From the NCBI RefSeq assembly GCF_001708505.1, contig NZ_CP015992.1:4092001-4156000 (forward strand): 64,000 bases of DNA. Reading direction: 5' to 3'. This stretch comes from Pseudomonas sp. TCU-HL1 (GTDB lineage: Bacteria; Pseudomonadota; Gammaproteobacteria; Pseudomonadales; Pseudomonadaceae). Made by a program: the position numbers and the translations under genes. The stretch's first letter is position 1. Each line of letters begins with the position of its first letter. Below the pieces are notes generated by a model, which saw only the letters and a list, made by a program, of their open reading frames with translations, searched no databases and was not told the origin of the DNA. Below are positions 28,243 to 36,639 of this stretch, piece after piece.

Positions 28243-29295
28243 TCAGCGTGCCGCCCAGGCGTTGAAGCGCTCTTCCAGCTCCTCGCCGTGGTTGACCCAG
28301 AACTCCGCACTCACCAGCTGCGCCTCGGCCAGGTTGGCCGGCGCGGTGGGCAGTTGCGCCTGGGTGGCGGCGGGCAAGGCGGCCAGGGCGTCCTTGTGCA
28401 CGGGGCCGTAAGGGATCTGGCTGGAGAAGGCTTGCTGGGGTTTCGCCTGGCTGGCAAAGACGATGAAACGTTCGGCCAGCGCCTTGTTCGGGCTGCCGCG
28501 AACGATGGCCCAGTGGTCCGGGTCGTAGAGATTGCCGTTCCAGACGATGGCGAGCTTCGAACCCTCTTTCTGGGCGGCGGCGATGCGACCGTTGTAGGCA
28601 GCAGACATCACCACGTCGCCGGCCACCAGCCATTGCGGCGGCTGGGCGCCGGCTTCCCACCACTGGATGTTCGGTTTGAGTTCATCCAGCTTGCGGAAGG
28701 CGCGGGCAACGCCTTCCGGGGTTTCCAGCACCTTGTAGAGGTCTTCGCGCTTCACTCCGTCGGCCAGCAGCGCAGCCTCCAGGGTGTACTTGGCGCCCTT
28801 GCGCAGACCGCGCTTACCCGGGAAGCGCTGGGTATCCCAGAAGTCCGCCCAGGAGCTGGGCGCGCTGGCCAGCTTGTCGGCGTTGTAGGCCAGTACCATG
28901 GACCAGACGTAACTGGCCACACCGCATTCGCTGACGGTGCCGGGCATGAAACTGGCCGACTCGCCGAGCACGGCCGGGTCGATACGTTCGAACAGCCCCT
29001 CCTCGCAGCCACGCAACAGCTCGGGGCCTTCCACTTCCACCACATCCCAGGTGACCTGGCCGATGTCGACCATGGCCTTCACCTTGGACAACTCGCCGTT
29101 GTATTCGCCGGCCACCACCCTGGCGGCGCCGCTTTGTTCGAAGGGTTTGAAATAGGCCGCATCCTGCGCGGCCTTGGTGGCACCGCCGAAGGAAATCACG
29201 GTGAGGCTGGAGGACTGGGCCAGGGCCGGCACGCTGGCAGTGGCCAGCAGGGCGAAACCGAGGGTGGCACGGAGGCACGGGAAGGACTTGAGCAT
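28243..29295 (-). CDS. Polyamine-type ABC substrate-binding protein
   Basis: This 350-residue PotD-like periplasmic binding protein has a signal peptide (residues 1-26, cleavage after ALA) and a family pattern (LTVISFGGATKAAQDAAYFKPF). The following DVVEVEGPELLRGCEEGLFERID is typical of putative spermidine/putrescine receptors. No matching permease or ATPase is nearby, so it is an orphan binding protein. It lies between the APC permease and aldehyde dehydrogenase genes on the same strand. Confidence 0.85.
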   Translation of the reverse strand: MLKSFPCLRATLGFALLATASVPALAQSSSLTVISFGGATKAAQDAAYFKPFEQSGAARVVAGEYNGELSKVKAMVDIGQVTWDVVEVEGPELLRGCEEGLFERIDPAVLGESASFMPGTVSECGVASYVWSMVLAYNADKLASAPSSWADFWDTQRFPGKRGLRKGAKYTLEAALLADGVKREDLYKVLETPEGVARAFRKLDELKPNIQWWEAGAQPPQWLVAGDVVMSAAYNGRIAAAQKEGSKLAIVWNGNLYDPDHWAIVRGSPNKALAERFIVFASQAKPQQAFSSQIPYGPVHKDALAALPAATQAQLPTAPANLAEAQLVSAEFWVNHGEELEERFNAWAAR

Positions 29296-29451
29296 GAAAA
29301 CTCCCTCACTACTTGTAAGTTGTGGTCAGTTGCTGAGGCAGTCGTGGCCAGGAAGCCGTGAACCCGTGCGTGCACCACGCAACCGGAGGGTGTTTCTTGT
29401 TATGGGCGGCCGCGCGCTGCAGGGGCGTGCGGCCGGGTCGTCATCGCGACC

Positions 29452-30942
29452 TCAGCGCAGCTGGAACCAGGTGGTCTTCAGTTGGCTGTACTTGTCGAAG
29501 GAATGCAGCGAGAGGTCGCGGCCGAAGCCGGACTGCTTGCCGCCGCCGAAAGGCACGGTGACGTCCAGGGCGTCCACCGTGTTCACCGACACCGTGCCCG
29601 CCTTGAGCGCGCGGGCCACGCGGTGGGCGCGATGCAGGTCATCGCTCCACACCGAAGCCGCCAGGCCGTAGATGCTGTCATTGGCCAGGCGTAGCGCCTC
29701 TTCTTCGGTATCGAAGGTACTGACGGCCAGCACCGGGCCGAACACCTCTTCACGGGCCAGCTGCATGTCGCTGCTCACATCGGCGAAGACGGTGGGTTCA
29801 ATGAAGTTGCTTGAACCGTTGAAGGACAGGCGACGACCACCGGCAAGCAGCCGTGCGCCCTCCCCTTGCGCGCCCTCAATGAAGGCCATGATGCGTGCGG
29901 CCTGCCCGGCGTCGACGATGGCGCCAGCGCGACTGGCCGGGTCCAGCGGGTCGCCGGGCATCCAGTCGCGGGCCTTGGCCAGCAGGCGTTCGATGAATTC
30001 ATCGCGGATGGAGCGCTGCACATAGAGGCGCGAGTTGGCCGAGCAGACCTCACCCTGGTTGAAGAAAATGCCGAAGGCGGCCTTCTCGGCGGCCAGGTCC
30101 AGGTCGCGGCAGTCTTCGAATATCAGGTTCGGGCTCTTGCCGCCGCATTCCAGCCAGACCTGCTTGAGGTTGGACTGGGCCGAGTACTGCATGAAGTATT
30201 TGCCCACCTGGGTGGAGCCGGTGAACACCAGGCAATCCACATCCGGGTGCAGGCCCAGCGCCTTGCCAGCGCTTTCGCCCAGGCCCGGCACCACGTTCAG
30301 CACGCCCTCCGGCAAACCGGCTTCCAGCGCCAGCTCGGCCAGGCGCAGGGCGGAGAATGGCGACTGCTCAGCGGGTTTCAGCACCACGCTGTTGCCGGCG
30401 GCCAGGGCCGGGGCCAGCTTCCAGGCAGCCATGTCGAGGGGGAAGTTCCACGGTACTACTGCGGCGACTACGCCCAGCGCTTCGCGGGTGATGGTGGCCA
30501 GGGCATTCGCCGCGGTAGGTGCCACCTGGTCGTAGAGCTTGTCCAGGGCCTCGCCGTACCAGGCGAACACGTGGGCGGCGCCGGGCACGTCGATGTTGTA
30601 GGCGTCCATCACCGGCTTGCCCATGTTCAGCGAATCCAGCAGGGCCAGTTCTTCGCGGTGAGCCAGCATCAGTTCGGAGAGACGCAGCAGCACCTTCTTG
30701 CGCTCCACCGGCGCCATGCGCGCCCAGGGCCCTTCGTTGAAGGCGCGGCGGGCGGTGCGTACGGCCAGGTCCACCTCGGCTTCGCCGCAGGCGGCAACGC
30801 GGGCCAGCAACTGATTGGTAGCCGGGTTGATCGAGTCGAAGGTTTCGCCGGACGCGGCGGCCACCTGGCGGCCGCCGATCAGCGCCTTGTCAGTGAATGC
30901 TTGCCGGGCAGCCCGTTGCTGCCAATAGCCGAGATCGAACAC
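29452..30942 (-). CDS. Aldehyde dehydrogenase, PuuC/KauB type
   Basis: This 496-residue NAD(P)-dependent aldehyde dehydrogenase has catalytic Cys-300 (GEVCSANSR), general base Glu in LECGGKSPN and cofactor motif FTGSTQVGKYF. Its closest pattern is gamma-glutamyl-gamma-aminobutyraldehyde or 4-guanidinobutyraldehyde dehydrogenase, which oxidise the aldehydes formed from polyamines after transamination. It thus fits as the next step after the SpuC-like enzyme. It diverges from a LysR gene and has the shared operator (31022-31062) 80 bp upstream of its start. Confidence 0.9.
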   Translation of the reverse strand: MFDLGYWQQRAARQAFTDKALIGGRQVAAASGETFDSINPATNQLLARVAACGEAEVDLAVRTARRAFNEGPWARMAPVERKKVLLRLSELMLAHREELALLDSLNMGKPVMDAYNIDVPGAAHVFAWYGEALDKLYDQVAPTAANALATITREALGVVAAVVPWNFPLDMAAWKLAPALAAGNSVVLKPAEQSPFSALRLAELALEAGLPEGVLNVVPGLGESAGKALGLHPDVDCLVFTGSTQVGKYFMQYSAQSNLKQVWLECGGKSPNLIFEDCRDLDLAAEKAAFGIFFNQGEVCSANSRLYVQRSIRDEFIERLLAKARDWMPGDPLDPASRAGAIVDAGQAARIMAFIEGAQGEGARLLAGGRRLSFNGSSNFIEPTVFADVSSDMQLAREEVFGPVLAVSTFDTEEEALRLANDSIYGLAASVWSDDLHRAHRVARALKAGTVSVNTVDALDVTVPFGGGKQSGFGRDLSLHSFDKYSQLKTTWFQLR

Positions 30943-31021
30943 GCTGCTCTCCCAGATCGACCGTGTGTGCGGTCATGTTGTTATTCGGGTCGAGGCAGAT
31001 GGTGCGCCAGCTTCCGGCAGA

Positions 31022-31062
31022 GGAAAATTATTAAAAATATGCTCGAGACATATGAAAAAGCT
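31022..31062. promoter_or_regulatory. Shared promoter/operator element, copy 2
   Basis: It begins GGAAAATTATTAAAAATATG and ends ATATGAAAAAGCT, with a near-perfect dyad ATATG-CTCGAG-ACATAT in the middle, a form typical of LysR sites. It lies between the divergent aldehyde dehydrogenase and LysR genes. Copy 1 is at 26538-26577. Confidence 0.65.
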
Positions 31063-31175
31063 CGGCAGCTCATCGGGCCTCATGCAGCGCGTCTGGGGTA
31101 TGGTGCAGCCCACACAACACAAGAAGCATGAGCCGCCCGCCCAGCGCCAGCGGCCGATTAGCAGCGGAGGTGCCC

Positions 31176-32096
31176 GTGGCTTCCTATACCTTGCGACAAC
31201 TCAGGTACTTCGTGACGACGGTCGAGGCCGGCAGCGTGGCCGAAGCCTCGCGCAAGCTGTACATCGCCCAGCCGTCCATCTCCACCGCCATCAAGGGCCT
31301 GGAGGAAAGCTTTGGCGTGCAGCTATTCATCCGCCACCACGCCCAGGGCGTGTCGCTGACGCCCAGCGGCACGCGCTTCTACCAGAAGGCCCAGGAGCTG
31401 CTGCGGGTAGCCCGCGAGTTCGAACAGAACGCCCTGGCTGATAACGACATCGTCGCCGGGCAGATCGACATCGGCTGTTTTGAAACCGTCGCCCCGCTCT
31501 ACCTGCCGCAACTGATCGCCGGCTTTCGTGAGCAGTATCCCGGCGTGGATATCCGCATCCGCGACGGCGAGCAGCAGGAACTGGTACAGGGCCTGACTGC
31601 CGGCACCTTCGACCTGGCCTTCCTCTACGAGCACGACCTGGACAGCACTATCGCCACCGAACCGCTGATGCCACCACAGAAGCCCTACGCCCTGTTGCCG
31701 GAGAACCACCGCTTCGCCAGCCAGGCCCAGGTGTCCCTGCGCGACCTCTGCCTGGAGCCGATGATCCTGCTCGATGTGCAGCCGAGCCGGACCTACTTCG
31801 TCAGTCTGTTCCACGAGCTGGGCCTGACGCCCAATATCGTCTTCAGCTCGCCTTCGATCGAGATGGTGCGCGGCATGGTGGGCCAGGGCTTCGGCTTCTC
31901 CCTGCTGGTCACCCGCCCCCATTCGGAATGCACCTACGACGGCAAACGGGTGGTCACCGTCGACATCACCGAACCCGTCGCCACCTCCGGCCTGGTGGCC
32001 GCCCGCTTGAAACGCGGACAACTCACCAAGCCGGCGCAGCTGTTCGTGGACTTCTGCCGCGAACGCCTGGCACAGAAGACCCAGGACAAACCGTAG
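31176..32096 (+). CDS. LysR-family regulator of the amine catabolic cluster
   Basis: This 306-residue regulator has a helix-turn-helix in residues 17-40 (VAEASRKLYIAQPSISTAIK) and a LysR effector domain from about residue 90. I take the GTG at 31176 as start because GGAGG lies 5 nt upstream; the ATG at 31128 would add 16 residues of low-complexity sequence. It is divergent from the aldehyde dehydrogenase gene and is the best candidate to bind the two matching elements at 31022 and 26538. Its TAG stop is part of the REP palindrome beginning at 32092. Confidence 0.88.
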   Translation: MASYTLRQLRYFVTTVEAGSVAEASRKLYIAQPSISTAIKGLEESFGVQLFIRHHAQGVSLTPSGTRFYQKAQELLRVAREFEQNALADNDIVAGQIDIGCFETVAPLYLPQLIAGFREQYPGVDIRIRDGEQQELVQGLTAGTFDLAFLYEHDLDSTIATEPLMPPQKPYALLPENHRFASQAQVSLRDLCLEPMILLDVQPSRTYFVSLFHELGLTPNIVFSSPSIEMVRGMVGQGFGFSLLVTRPHSECTYDGKRVVTVDITEPVATSGLVAARLKRGQLTKPAQLFVDFCRERLAQKTQDKP

Positions 32097-32246
32097 GTTG
32101 GTGCGGGCGGCGTTCCGCTAGAGCGGAGCGAAACCCAACGATCCACGCCCCCTGTCACTCCGCCCGATGGGTTTCGTGCCTCAACCCATCCTACGAAGTA
32201 CAGATCTCTTCGTAGGATGGCGTAGCGCGCGGCGAAACCCAACGAT
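32092..32246. repeat. REP-type palindromes after the LysR gene
   Basis: CGTAGGTTGGTGCGGGCGGC...GCGAAACCCAACG (32092-32140) is followed by GATGGGTTTCGTGCCTCAACCCATCCTACGAAG (32166-32198) and CGTAGGATGGCGTAGCGCGC...CGAAACCCAACG (32211-32244). The first supplies the stop codon of the LysR gene. Confidence 0.75.
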
Positions 32247-32310
32247 CCCTGCATGCAACGGGCAACGGACTGCCCCTTGGCGGATCGATTGAAGGCTCCC
32301 GCCCCCGGCC

Positions 32311-32739
32311 TTACCCCTTGGCGGCGGCCAGATACGGCCCCACGCGCCGGGCCATCTCTTCACCCAGCGCCTGCAGGCCGCTCATGGGGCGGACCATGAC
32401 CTCGAAATCGACGATCTTGCCCTGCTCGTCGAAACGGATCATGTCGATGCCTTTCAAGTCACGCCCATTGACCTTGGCGCTGAACTCCAGCACTACGCTG
32501 AGGCCGTCGTCCGAGGCCAACTGGCGGTGGTAGGTGAAGTCGACGAAGACCTTGATGACCGTGTTGAGGATGGTCGCGACCACCGCCGCGCCGGGATAGG
32601 GGGTGTGCGCCATGGGCGAGCGGAACACCGCGTCCGCGGCCAGGAGTTCGGGCAAGGCGCTGAGGTCGCGCTGGTCGATCATCTCGTGCCAGCGTTGCAG
32701 GGAAGCGGCGGCCTGGGGGTGCAGGTTCAGTTCGGTCAT
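32311..32739 (-). CDS. SnoaL/NTF2-like small protein
   Basis: This 142-residue protein is of the nuclear-transport-factor-2-like fold (SnoaL type): AAASLQRWHEMIDQRDLSALPELLAADAVFRSP is the typical N-terminal helix and strand pattern, and the C-terminal part (FDEQGKIVDFEVMVRPM) forms the end of the cone-shaped barrel. Family members are isomerases, hydratases or binding proteins; none can be assigned here. The start at 32739 has GAGAGGAACACAGG upstream. Confidence 0.8.
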   Translation of the reverse strand: MTELNLHPQAAASLQRWHEMIDQRDLSALPELLAADAVFRSPMAHTPYPGAAVVATILNTVIKVFVDFTYHRQLASDDGLSVVLEFSAKVNGRDLKGIDMIRFDEQGKIVDFEVMVRPMSGLQALGEEMARRVGPYLAAAKG

Positions 32740-32924
32740 CCTGTGTTCCTCTCGATCATTGTTTTTGTGGAGGCTCGCTCGGCGCGAATCCGGGCGCCGA
32801 TCAGTCGCATGCCGACGGACGATACGACCCGGAACACCCCGGCTCAATGATCGAAAATGACAGTTGAATGATCCTGTCGAACAGCTGCTGGCGCATGCCG
32901 GTTGAGGCAGCCAGCCGGCCCCGC

Positions 32925-33428
32925 TCAGTGAATCGCCCGCGTCACCAGGAAGCTCAGCAACTGCGGATCGTCATCCGGCTCGATGGCGCGCACCGGCCGT
33001 GGCAACTCATCCAGCACCGCGCGCCAGAACGCCAGGGCCGCTTCATCTTCGCGATAAAAACGCACGAGCCAGTCACCCTCCCCGCTCGTCAGCACCTGTA
33101 TGACCAGGGCGCGGCCGATGCCCAGCCGACGGTACTTTTTCAGGATGAACAGGTCCGCCAGCTCCAGGGCGTCGAGCCCCGGCAACTCGCTGCGCTCGAT
33201 CAGCAGGAAACCGGCGATGAAGCCATCGACCAGGATCAGGCTGGCACTCCACTGCGGCTCGCTCCAGTAGCGGGCGAGATGCTCGTCGTGGATGTAGAAG
33301 CGGCCATCGACCTCCACGTCCTCCTGCTCCCAATCCGAGGACTCGTAGGCATAGAACTGGTAGAGGTTGCGGATCAGCTCCGCCTGCTCCGGGCCGGTCT
33401 GCACCAGCTCGACGGTGACGTCGCTCAT
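32925..33428 (-). CDS. GNAT-family N-acetyltransferase
   Basis: This 167-residue acetyltransferase has a GNAT core. The acetyl-CoA motif A is LFILKKYRRLGIGRALV (Q/RxxGxG/A form, about residues 92-108), preceded by DGFIAGFLLIERSE. The substrate is unknown. The start at 33428 overlaps the stop of the VF530-like gene by 4 nt (ATGA), so the two are co-translated; the longer open frame to 33758 is a frame shadow of that gene. Confidence 0.85.
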   Translation of the reverse strand: MSDVTVELVQTGPEQAELIRNLYQFYAYESSDWEQEDVEVDGRFYIHDEHLARYWSEPQWSASLILVDGFIAGFLLIERSELPGLDALELADLFILKKYRRLGIGRALVIQVLTSGEGDWLVRFYREDEAALAFWRAVLDELPRPVRAIEPDDDPQLLSFLVTRAIH

Positions 33429-33655
33429 GGCCTGGACTCGCGCCGACGCAGCTGGATGAACAGCGCCTCGACCTTCTCCCGCGCCCAGGGCGTCTTTCGC
33501 AGGAAAGACAGGCTCGACTTGATACTGGGGTCGTTCTTGAAGCAGCGGATATCGATGCGGTTGGCCAACCCGTCCCAGCCGTAGTGGGCGACCAGTTCGG
33601 TGAGCAGTTTTTCCAGCGTAACGCCATGCAGCGGGTCGTTCGGAGTTTGAGTCAT
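33425..33655 (-). CDS. VF530-family small DNA-binding protein
   Basis: This 76-residue protein matches the DUF2132/VF530 pattern: DPLHGVTLEKLLTELVAHYG, then IRCFKNDPSIKSSLSFLRKTPWAREKVE. It is a small helical family reported to bind DNA. The following GNAT gene overlaps by 4 nt. Confidence 0.85.
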   Translation of the reverse strand: MTQTPNDPLHGVTLEKLLTELVAHYGWDGLANRIDIRCFKNDPSIKSSLSFLRKTPWAREKVEALFIQLRRRESRP

Positions 33656-33741
33656 GGCGCGCCTTGATCGGTGGCTCGGAAATAAGCCGGCAGTTTAGAG
33701 CAGCGGCCGGCGCCAGTCTGCAAGGCAGCGGGGGTGGGTCA

Positions 33742-34410
33742 TCAAACCCACTGGTCATTACGCTTGCGCCGCACGCGCAGCATGGTCGGCAGGATCAGGC
33801 CGACCAGCAGCCCGGCCCCGGCGATGCTGCCCCCATAAACCATGTAGCGCATCAGCACCTGCTTGTTCTCGTCACCCAACTGCGCCTGCACCTCGCGCAA
33901 CTCCGAGCGGGCCTGGCTCAACTCGCCATCGAGCGAGGCGCGCGCGGCCTGCAGCTCGTCAATCAGCGCCTTGCGCGAATCCAGCGTCTCCTGCATGCCC
34001 TGTACGCGGGTCTTCCACGTGTCGTTGATGCCTTCCAGCTCAGCGCTGAGTTCCGCCACCTTCTGCTCCAGTTGCGGCAGGCGCTGGGTCTGGCCGGGCA
34101 GGTCCTGCAGGTCGCGGCTGGGAATCCACACGGCGCTGCCGTTCTCGCCGCGTACCTGGCTGTAGTCATCCTGGGTGCGCAACAGCTCGACCTTCTGCCC
34201 GGAGGTGAGCGTACCGACGATGCGGTAGCCGTCGGTGGGTCCGCTGCGTACATAGGCGCTCAGCGTGTCGCTCACCCAACGCGTATTGCCGGCAGCCTCC
34301 TCGGCCTGAACCGAGGCACCGGCCACCAGCAGGCCGCCTGACAGGCAGGCCGCGAGAGCGCGGGTCTGGAGCGAGGAAAAACAGGCGGAAACACGACGGG
34401 ATAGGCGCAT
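33742..34410 (-). CDS. TIGR04211/YgiM-like SH3-domain membrane protein
   Basis: This 222-residue envelope protein has a signal peptide (residues 1-37), a bacterial SH3 domain (about 43-105, WVSDTLSAYVRSGPTDGYRI), a coiled coil (about 110-185, rich in Leu/Glu/Gln) and a C-terminal membrane segment (about 190-212) followed by a basic tail RVRRKRND. This is the layout of YgiM-type proteins. The start at 34410 is chosen because the signal peptide begins there; the open frame further upstream is GC shadow. Confidence 0.85.
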   Translation of the reverse strand: MRLSRRVSACFSSLQTRALAACLSGGLLVAGASVQAEEAAGNTRWVSDTLSAYVRSGPTDGYRIVGTLTSGQKVELLRTQDDYSQVRGENGSAVWIPSRDLQDLPGQTQRLPQLEQKVAELSAELEGINDTWKTRVQGMQETLDSRKALIDELQAARASLDGELSQARSELREVQAQLGDENKQVLMRYMVYGGSIAGAGLLVGLILPTMLRVRRKRNDQWV

Positions 34411-34806
34411 TGGGCAATCTTCACTTGGCAATGAACGGAACCCGGAAACGGGCGCGAAAAAAAGCCGGCCAGGCGAATTGCAGCAGACAGGAACGCGATC
34501 AGGGTGAATGGCCCAACTAGCGAATGGCCATGCTCTCCCCCCGGATGGGCCGACAGCAGACAGACAGCAGGCGCGCGGCAGGAGTTCACGGGAGTGGATG
34601 GGCGGTGGAAAGCCAGGTGGGCGCTCTGTGGGAGACTCCATGTCAACGCCTTAGCCACAAGGGTGGATGGCGCTTTTCCATCCACCAGCGGCGCTATGCC
34701 GGGCCTCGAATGCTGGACCGGTGAAGCGTGGTCCACCCTTGACTGAAGTCGGGGCCCAGTGGGAGCGAATTCATTCGCGATTGAAATCGCTCCCACACCA
34801 ACAAGG
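34411..34806. other. Gap with two REP-like palindromes, no gene
   Basis: The region holds GGGTGGATGGCGC...CCATCCACC (about 34659-34686) and a 38-bp REP doublet, GTGGGAGCGAATTCATTCGC followed by GATTGAAATCGCTCCCAC (34759-34796). This doublet is identical to one at 44485-44522. Only short open frames without a ribosome site occur here. The TIGR04211-type gene's promoter should lie in 34411-34500. Confidence 0.7.
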
Positions 34807-35385
34807 TCACTCTTCCCGCGCCACTGCCGCCTCGCCGATGGCATAGAAGTGACCACCGGCGATGTAGTGCAGGCTGCGCCAACGATCCTCGGCCTGTTCG
34901 AACTGCCAGTGGCCGTCCTTGAATACGCGGGTATCCGCCCAGGCGCCCACCACTTCGCCGATGAACAGGTCGTAGGTCTGCTGGTTGTGGGGCTCGGGAA
35001 TCAGTTTGCAGACCAGCCAGGCGGAGCTGCCGGCCACCAGCGGCACGTCCAGGCCATCCATGCGGAACAGCTCGACGCCGCTTTGCGCCAGTTTGTCCGG
35101 CAGCTCCTTGAGGCTGCGGGTGCCCACCTTGTAGGTGAGGTCGAGCTGGCCGAGGTTGGGCACCTGCAGCGCGAAATAGCCGCTGTTCTCCACCAGTTCG
35201 CGGGTCCGCGTGGCCTTGTCCAGCACCAGGGTGACCTTGGGCGGGGAGAAGTCCAGGGCGCAGGACCAGGCCGCTGCCATCACGTTGTCGACGCCACCAT
35301 GACTGGCAGATACCAGCACGGTCGGCCCGTGGTTGAGCAGGCGGTAGGCACGGTCCAGCGCCACGGGCGCGATGTGCTCGTTCAT
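34807..35385 (-). CDS. Flavin reductase-family protein
   Basis: This 192-residue FMN-binding protein has the split-barrel flavin-reductase fold. It shows VLVSASHGGVDNVMAAAWSCALDFSPPKVTLVL and the FALQVPNLGQLDLTYKVG segment typical of this family. It uses FMN or FAD with NAD(P)H; the partner oxygenase, if any, is not adjacent. A strong hairpin (35418-35451) separates it from the upstream polyamine-type gene. Confidence 0.85.
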   Translation of the reverse strand: MNEHIAPVALDRAYRLLNHGPTVLVSASHGGVDNVMAAAWSCALDFSPPKVTLVLDKATRTRELVENSGYFALQVPNLGQLDLTYKVGTRSLKELPDKLAQSGVELFRMDGLDVPLVAGSSAWLVCKLIPEPHNQQTYDLFIGEVVGAWADTRVFKDGHWQFEQAEDRWRSLHYIAGGHFYAIGEAAVAREE

Positions 35386-35417
35386 GGGAAACCTCGCATG
35401 GGGATCACGGAACGCAT

Positions 35418-35451
35418 CCGGGCCGGCCTCCCAACCAGGAGGCCGGCCCGG
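35418..35451 (-). terminator. GC-rich hairpin after the PotF-like gene
   Basis: CCGGGCCGGCCTCC and its exact inverse form a 14-bp stem around a 6-nt loop. It lies 58 nt downstream of the binding-protein stop (minus strand) and 33 nt before the flavin reductase start. There is no T tract, so termination strength is uncertain. Confidence 0.65.
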
Positions 35452-35509
35452 GGCATGGAAAGGCCGTGATTATGCAGCTGCCGAGCGAGCTGTGCGACCG
35501 GCTAGCGCG

Positions 35510-36598
35510 CTAGGTACCCGACTTGACCTTGGTCCAGAGTCGCGTGGTGAGACGGGTGACCTTGAACGGCAGCTCTTCGACGGTGAACAGCTTGTCCATG
35601 ATCGAGCGCTGCGGGTAGATGGCGGGGTTGTCGCGCAGCGCCGGCGCCACCAGCGCGTTGGCCGGCAGGTTGGGGTTGGCGTAGTTGATGGCGTTGCTGA
35701 TGTTGGCGATCACATCAGGGCGCAGCAGGTAGTTCATGTAGGCATAGGCTTCCTGCGTGTCGGGCGCGTTGCGCGGCATCACCACCATGTCGAACCAGAG
35801 CGTCGAGCCTTCATCGGGAATCGAGTAGGCGATGGTCACGCCATTGTTGGCCTCCTGGGCGCGGGCGCCGGCCTGCAGGATGTCGCCGTTGAAACCGATC
35901 ACCGCGCAGATATCACCGTTGGCGAGGTCGGTAACGTACTTCGAGGGGTGGAAGTACTGGATGTAGGGCCGGATGGCCAGCAACGCTGCCTCGGCCTTGC
36001 GATAGTCCGCCGGGTCGTGGCTGTGATGGGGCAGCCCCAGGTAGTTCAGGGTGATCGGCAGGATCTGCGTGGGGTTGTCGATCATGGCGACACCGCACTG
36101 GCTCAGTTTCTTGATGTTCTCTTCCTTGAGCAGCATGCCCCAGGAGCGGGTGATGTCGGTGCTGCCGAAGATTTCCTCGATCTTCTTGACGTTGTAGCCA
36201 ATGCCCACGGTCCCCCACATGTAGGGGACGCCATAGCGGTTGCCGGGGTCGTTGACCTCCAGCACCTTCATCAGCACCGGGTCGAGGTTCTTCCAGTTGG
36301 GCAGCTGGCTGCGGTCGAGCTCCTGGATGGCGCCGGCCTTGATCAGCTTGGAGATGAAGTGGTTGGACGGGCTGACGACATCGTAGCCGGTGCTCCCGGT
36401 CATCAGCTTGGACTCGAGCACCTCGTTGCTGTCATGGATGTCGTAGACCACCTGGATGCCGGTTTCCCCGGTGAAGTTCTTCAGGGTGTCGTCAGCGATG
36501 TACTGGCTCCAGTTGGAGACCCGCACTTCGCCGGCGGCCTGTACCAGTGTGGAACAGCCTGCCAACAGCAGCGGCAGACAGAGTCGGGCGATTTTCAT
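35510..36598 (-). CDS. PotF/SpuD-like polyamine-binding protein
   Basis: This 362-residue periplasmic polyamine receptor carries RVSNWSQYIADDTLKNFTGE and GIQVVYDIHDSNEVLESKL, with VPYMWGTVGIGYN, as in PotF/SpuD. The N-terminus contains LLAGC (Cys-15), which fits a lipobox, but VQA (about residue 21) also gives a normal signal peptidase I site, so it may be a lipoprotein. No permease or ATPase genes are adjacent. The PuuB-like oxidase gene lies 41 nt upstream on the same strand, so they form an operon divergent from a LysR gene. Confidence 0.88.
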   Translation of the reverse strand: MKIARLCLPLLLAGCSTLVQAAGEVRVSNWSQYIADDTLKNFTGETGIQVVYDIHDSNEVLESKLMTGSTGYDVVSPSNHFISKLIKAGAIQELDRSQLPNWKNLDPVLMKVLEVNDPGNRYGVPYMWGTVGIGYNVKKIEEIFGSTDITRSWGMLLKEENIKKLSQCGVAMIDNPTQILPITLNYLGLPHHSHDPADYRKAEAALLAIRPYIQYFHPSKYVTDLANGDICAVIGFNGDILQAGARAQEANNGVTIAYSIPDEGSTLWFDMVVMPRNAPDTQEAYAYMNYLLRPDVIANISNAINYANPNLPANALVAPALRDNPAIYPQRSIMDKLFTVEELPFKVTRLTTRLWTKVKSGT

Positions 36599-36639
36599 GG
36601 TGTTTTCACCTTGTTGTTGTCACGGAGAAAGTTCGGTAA

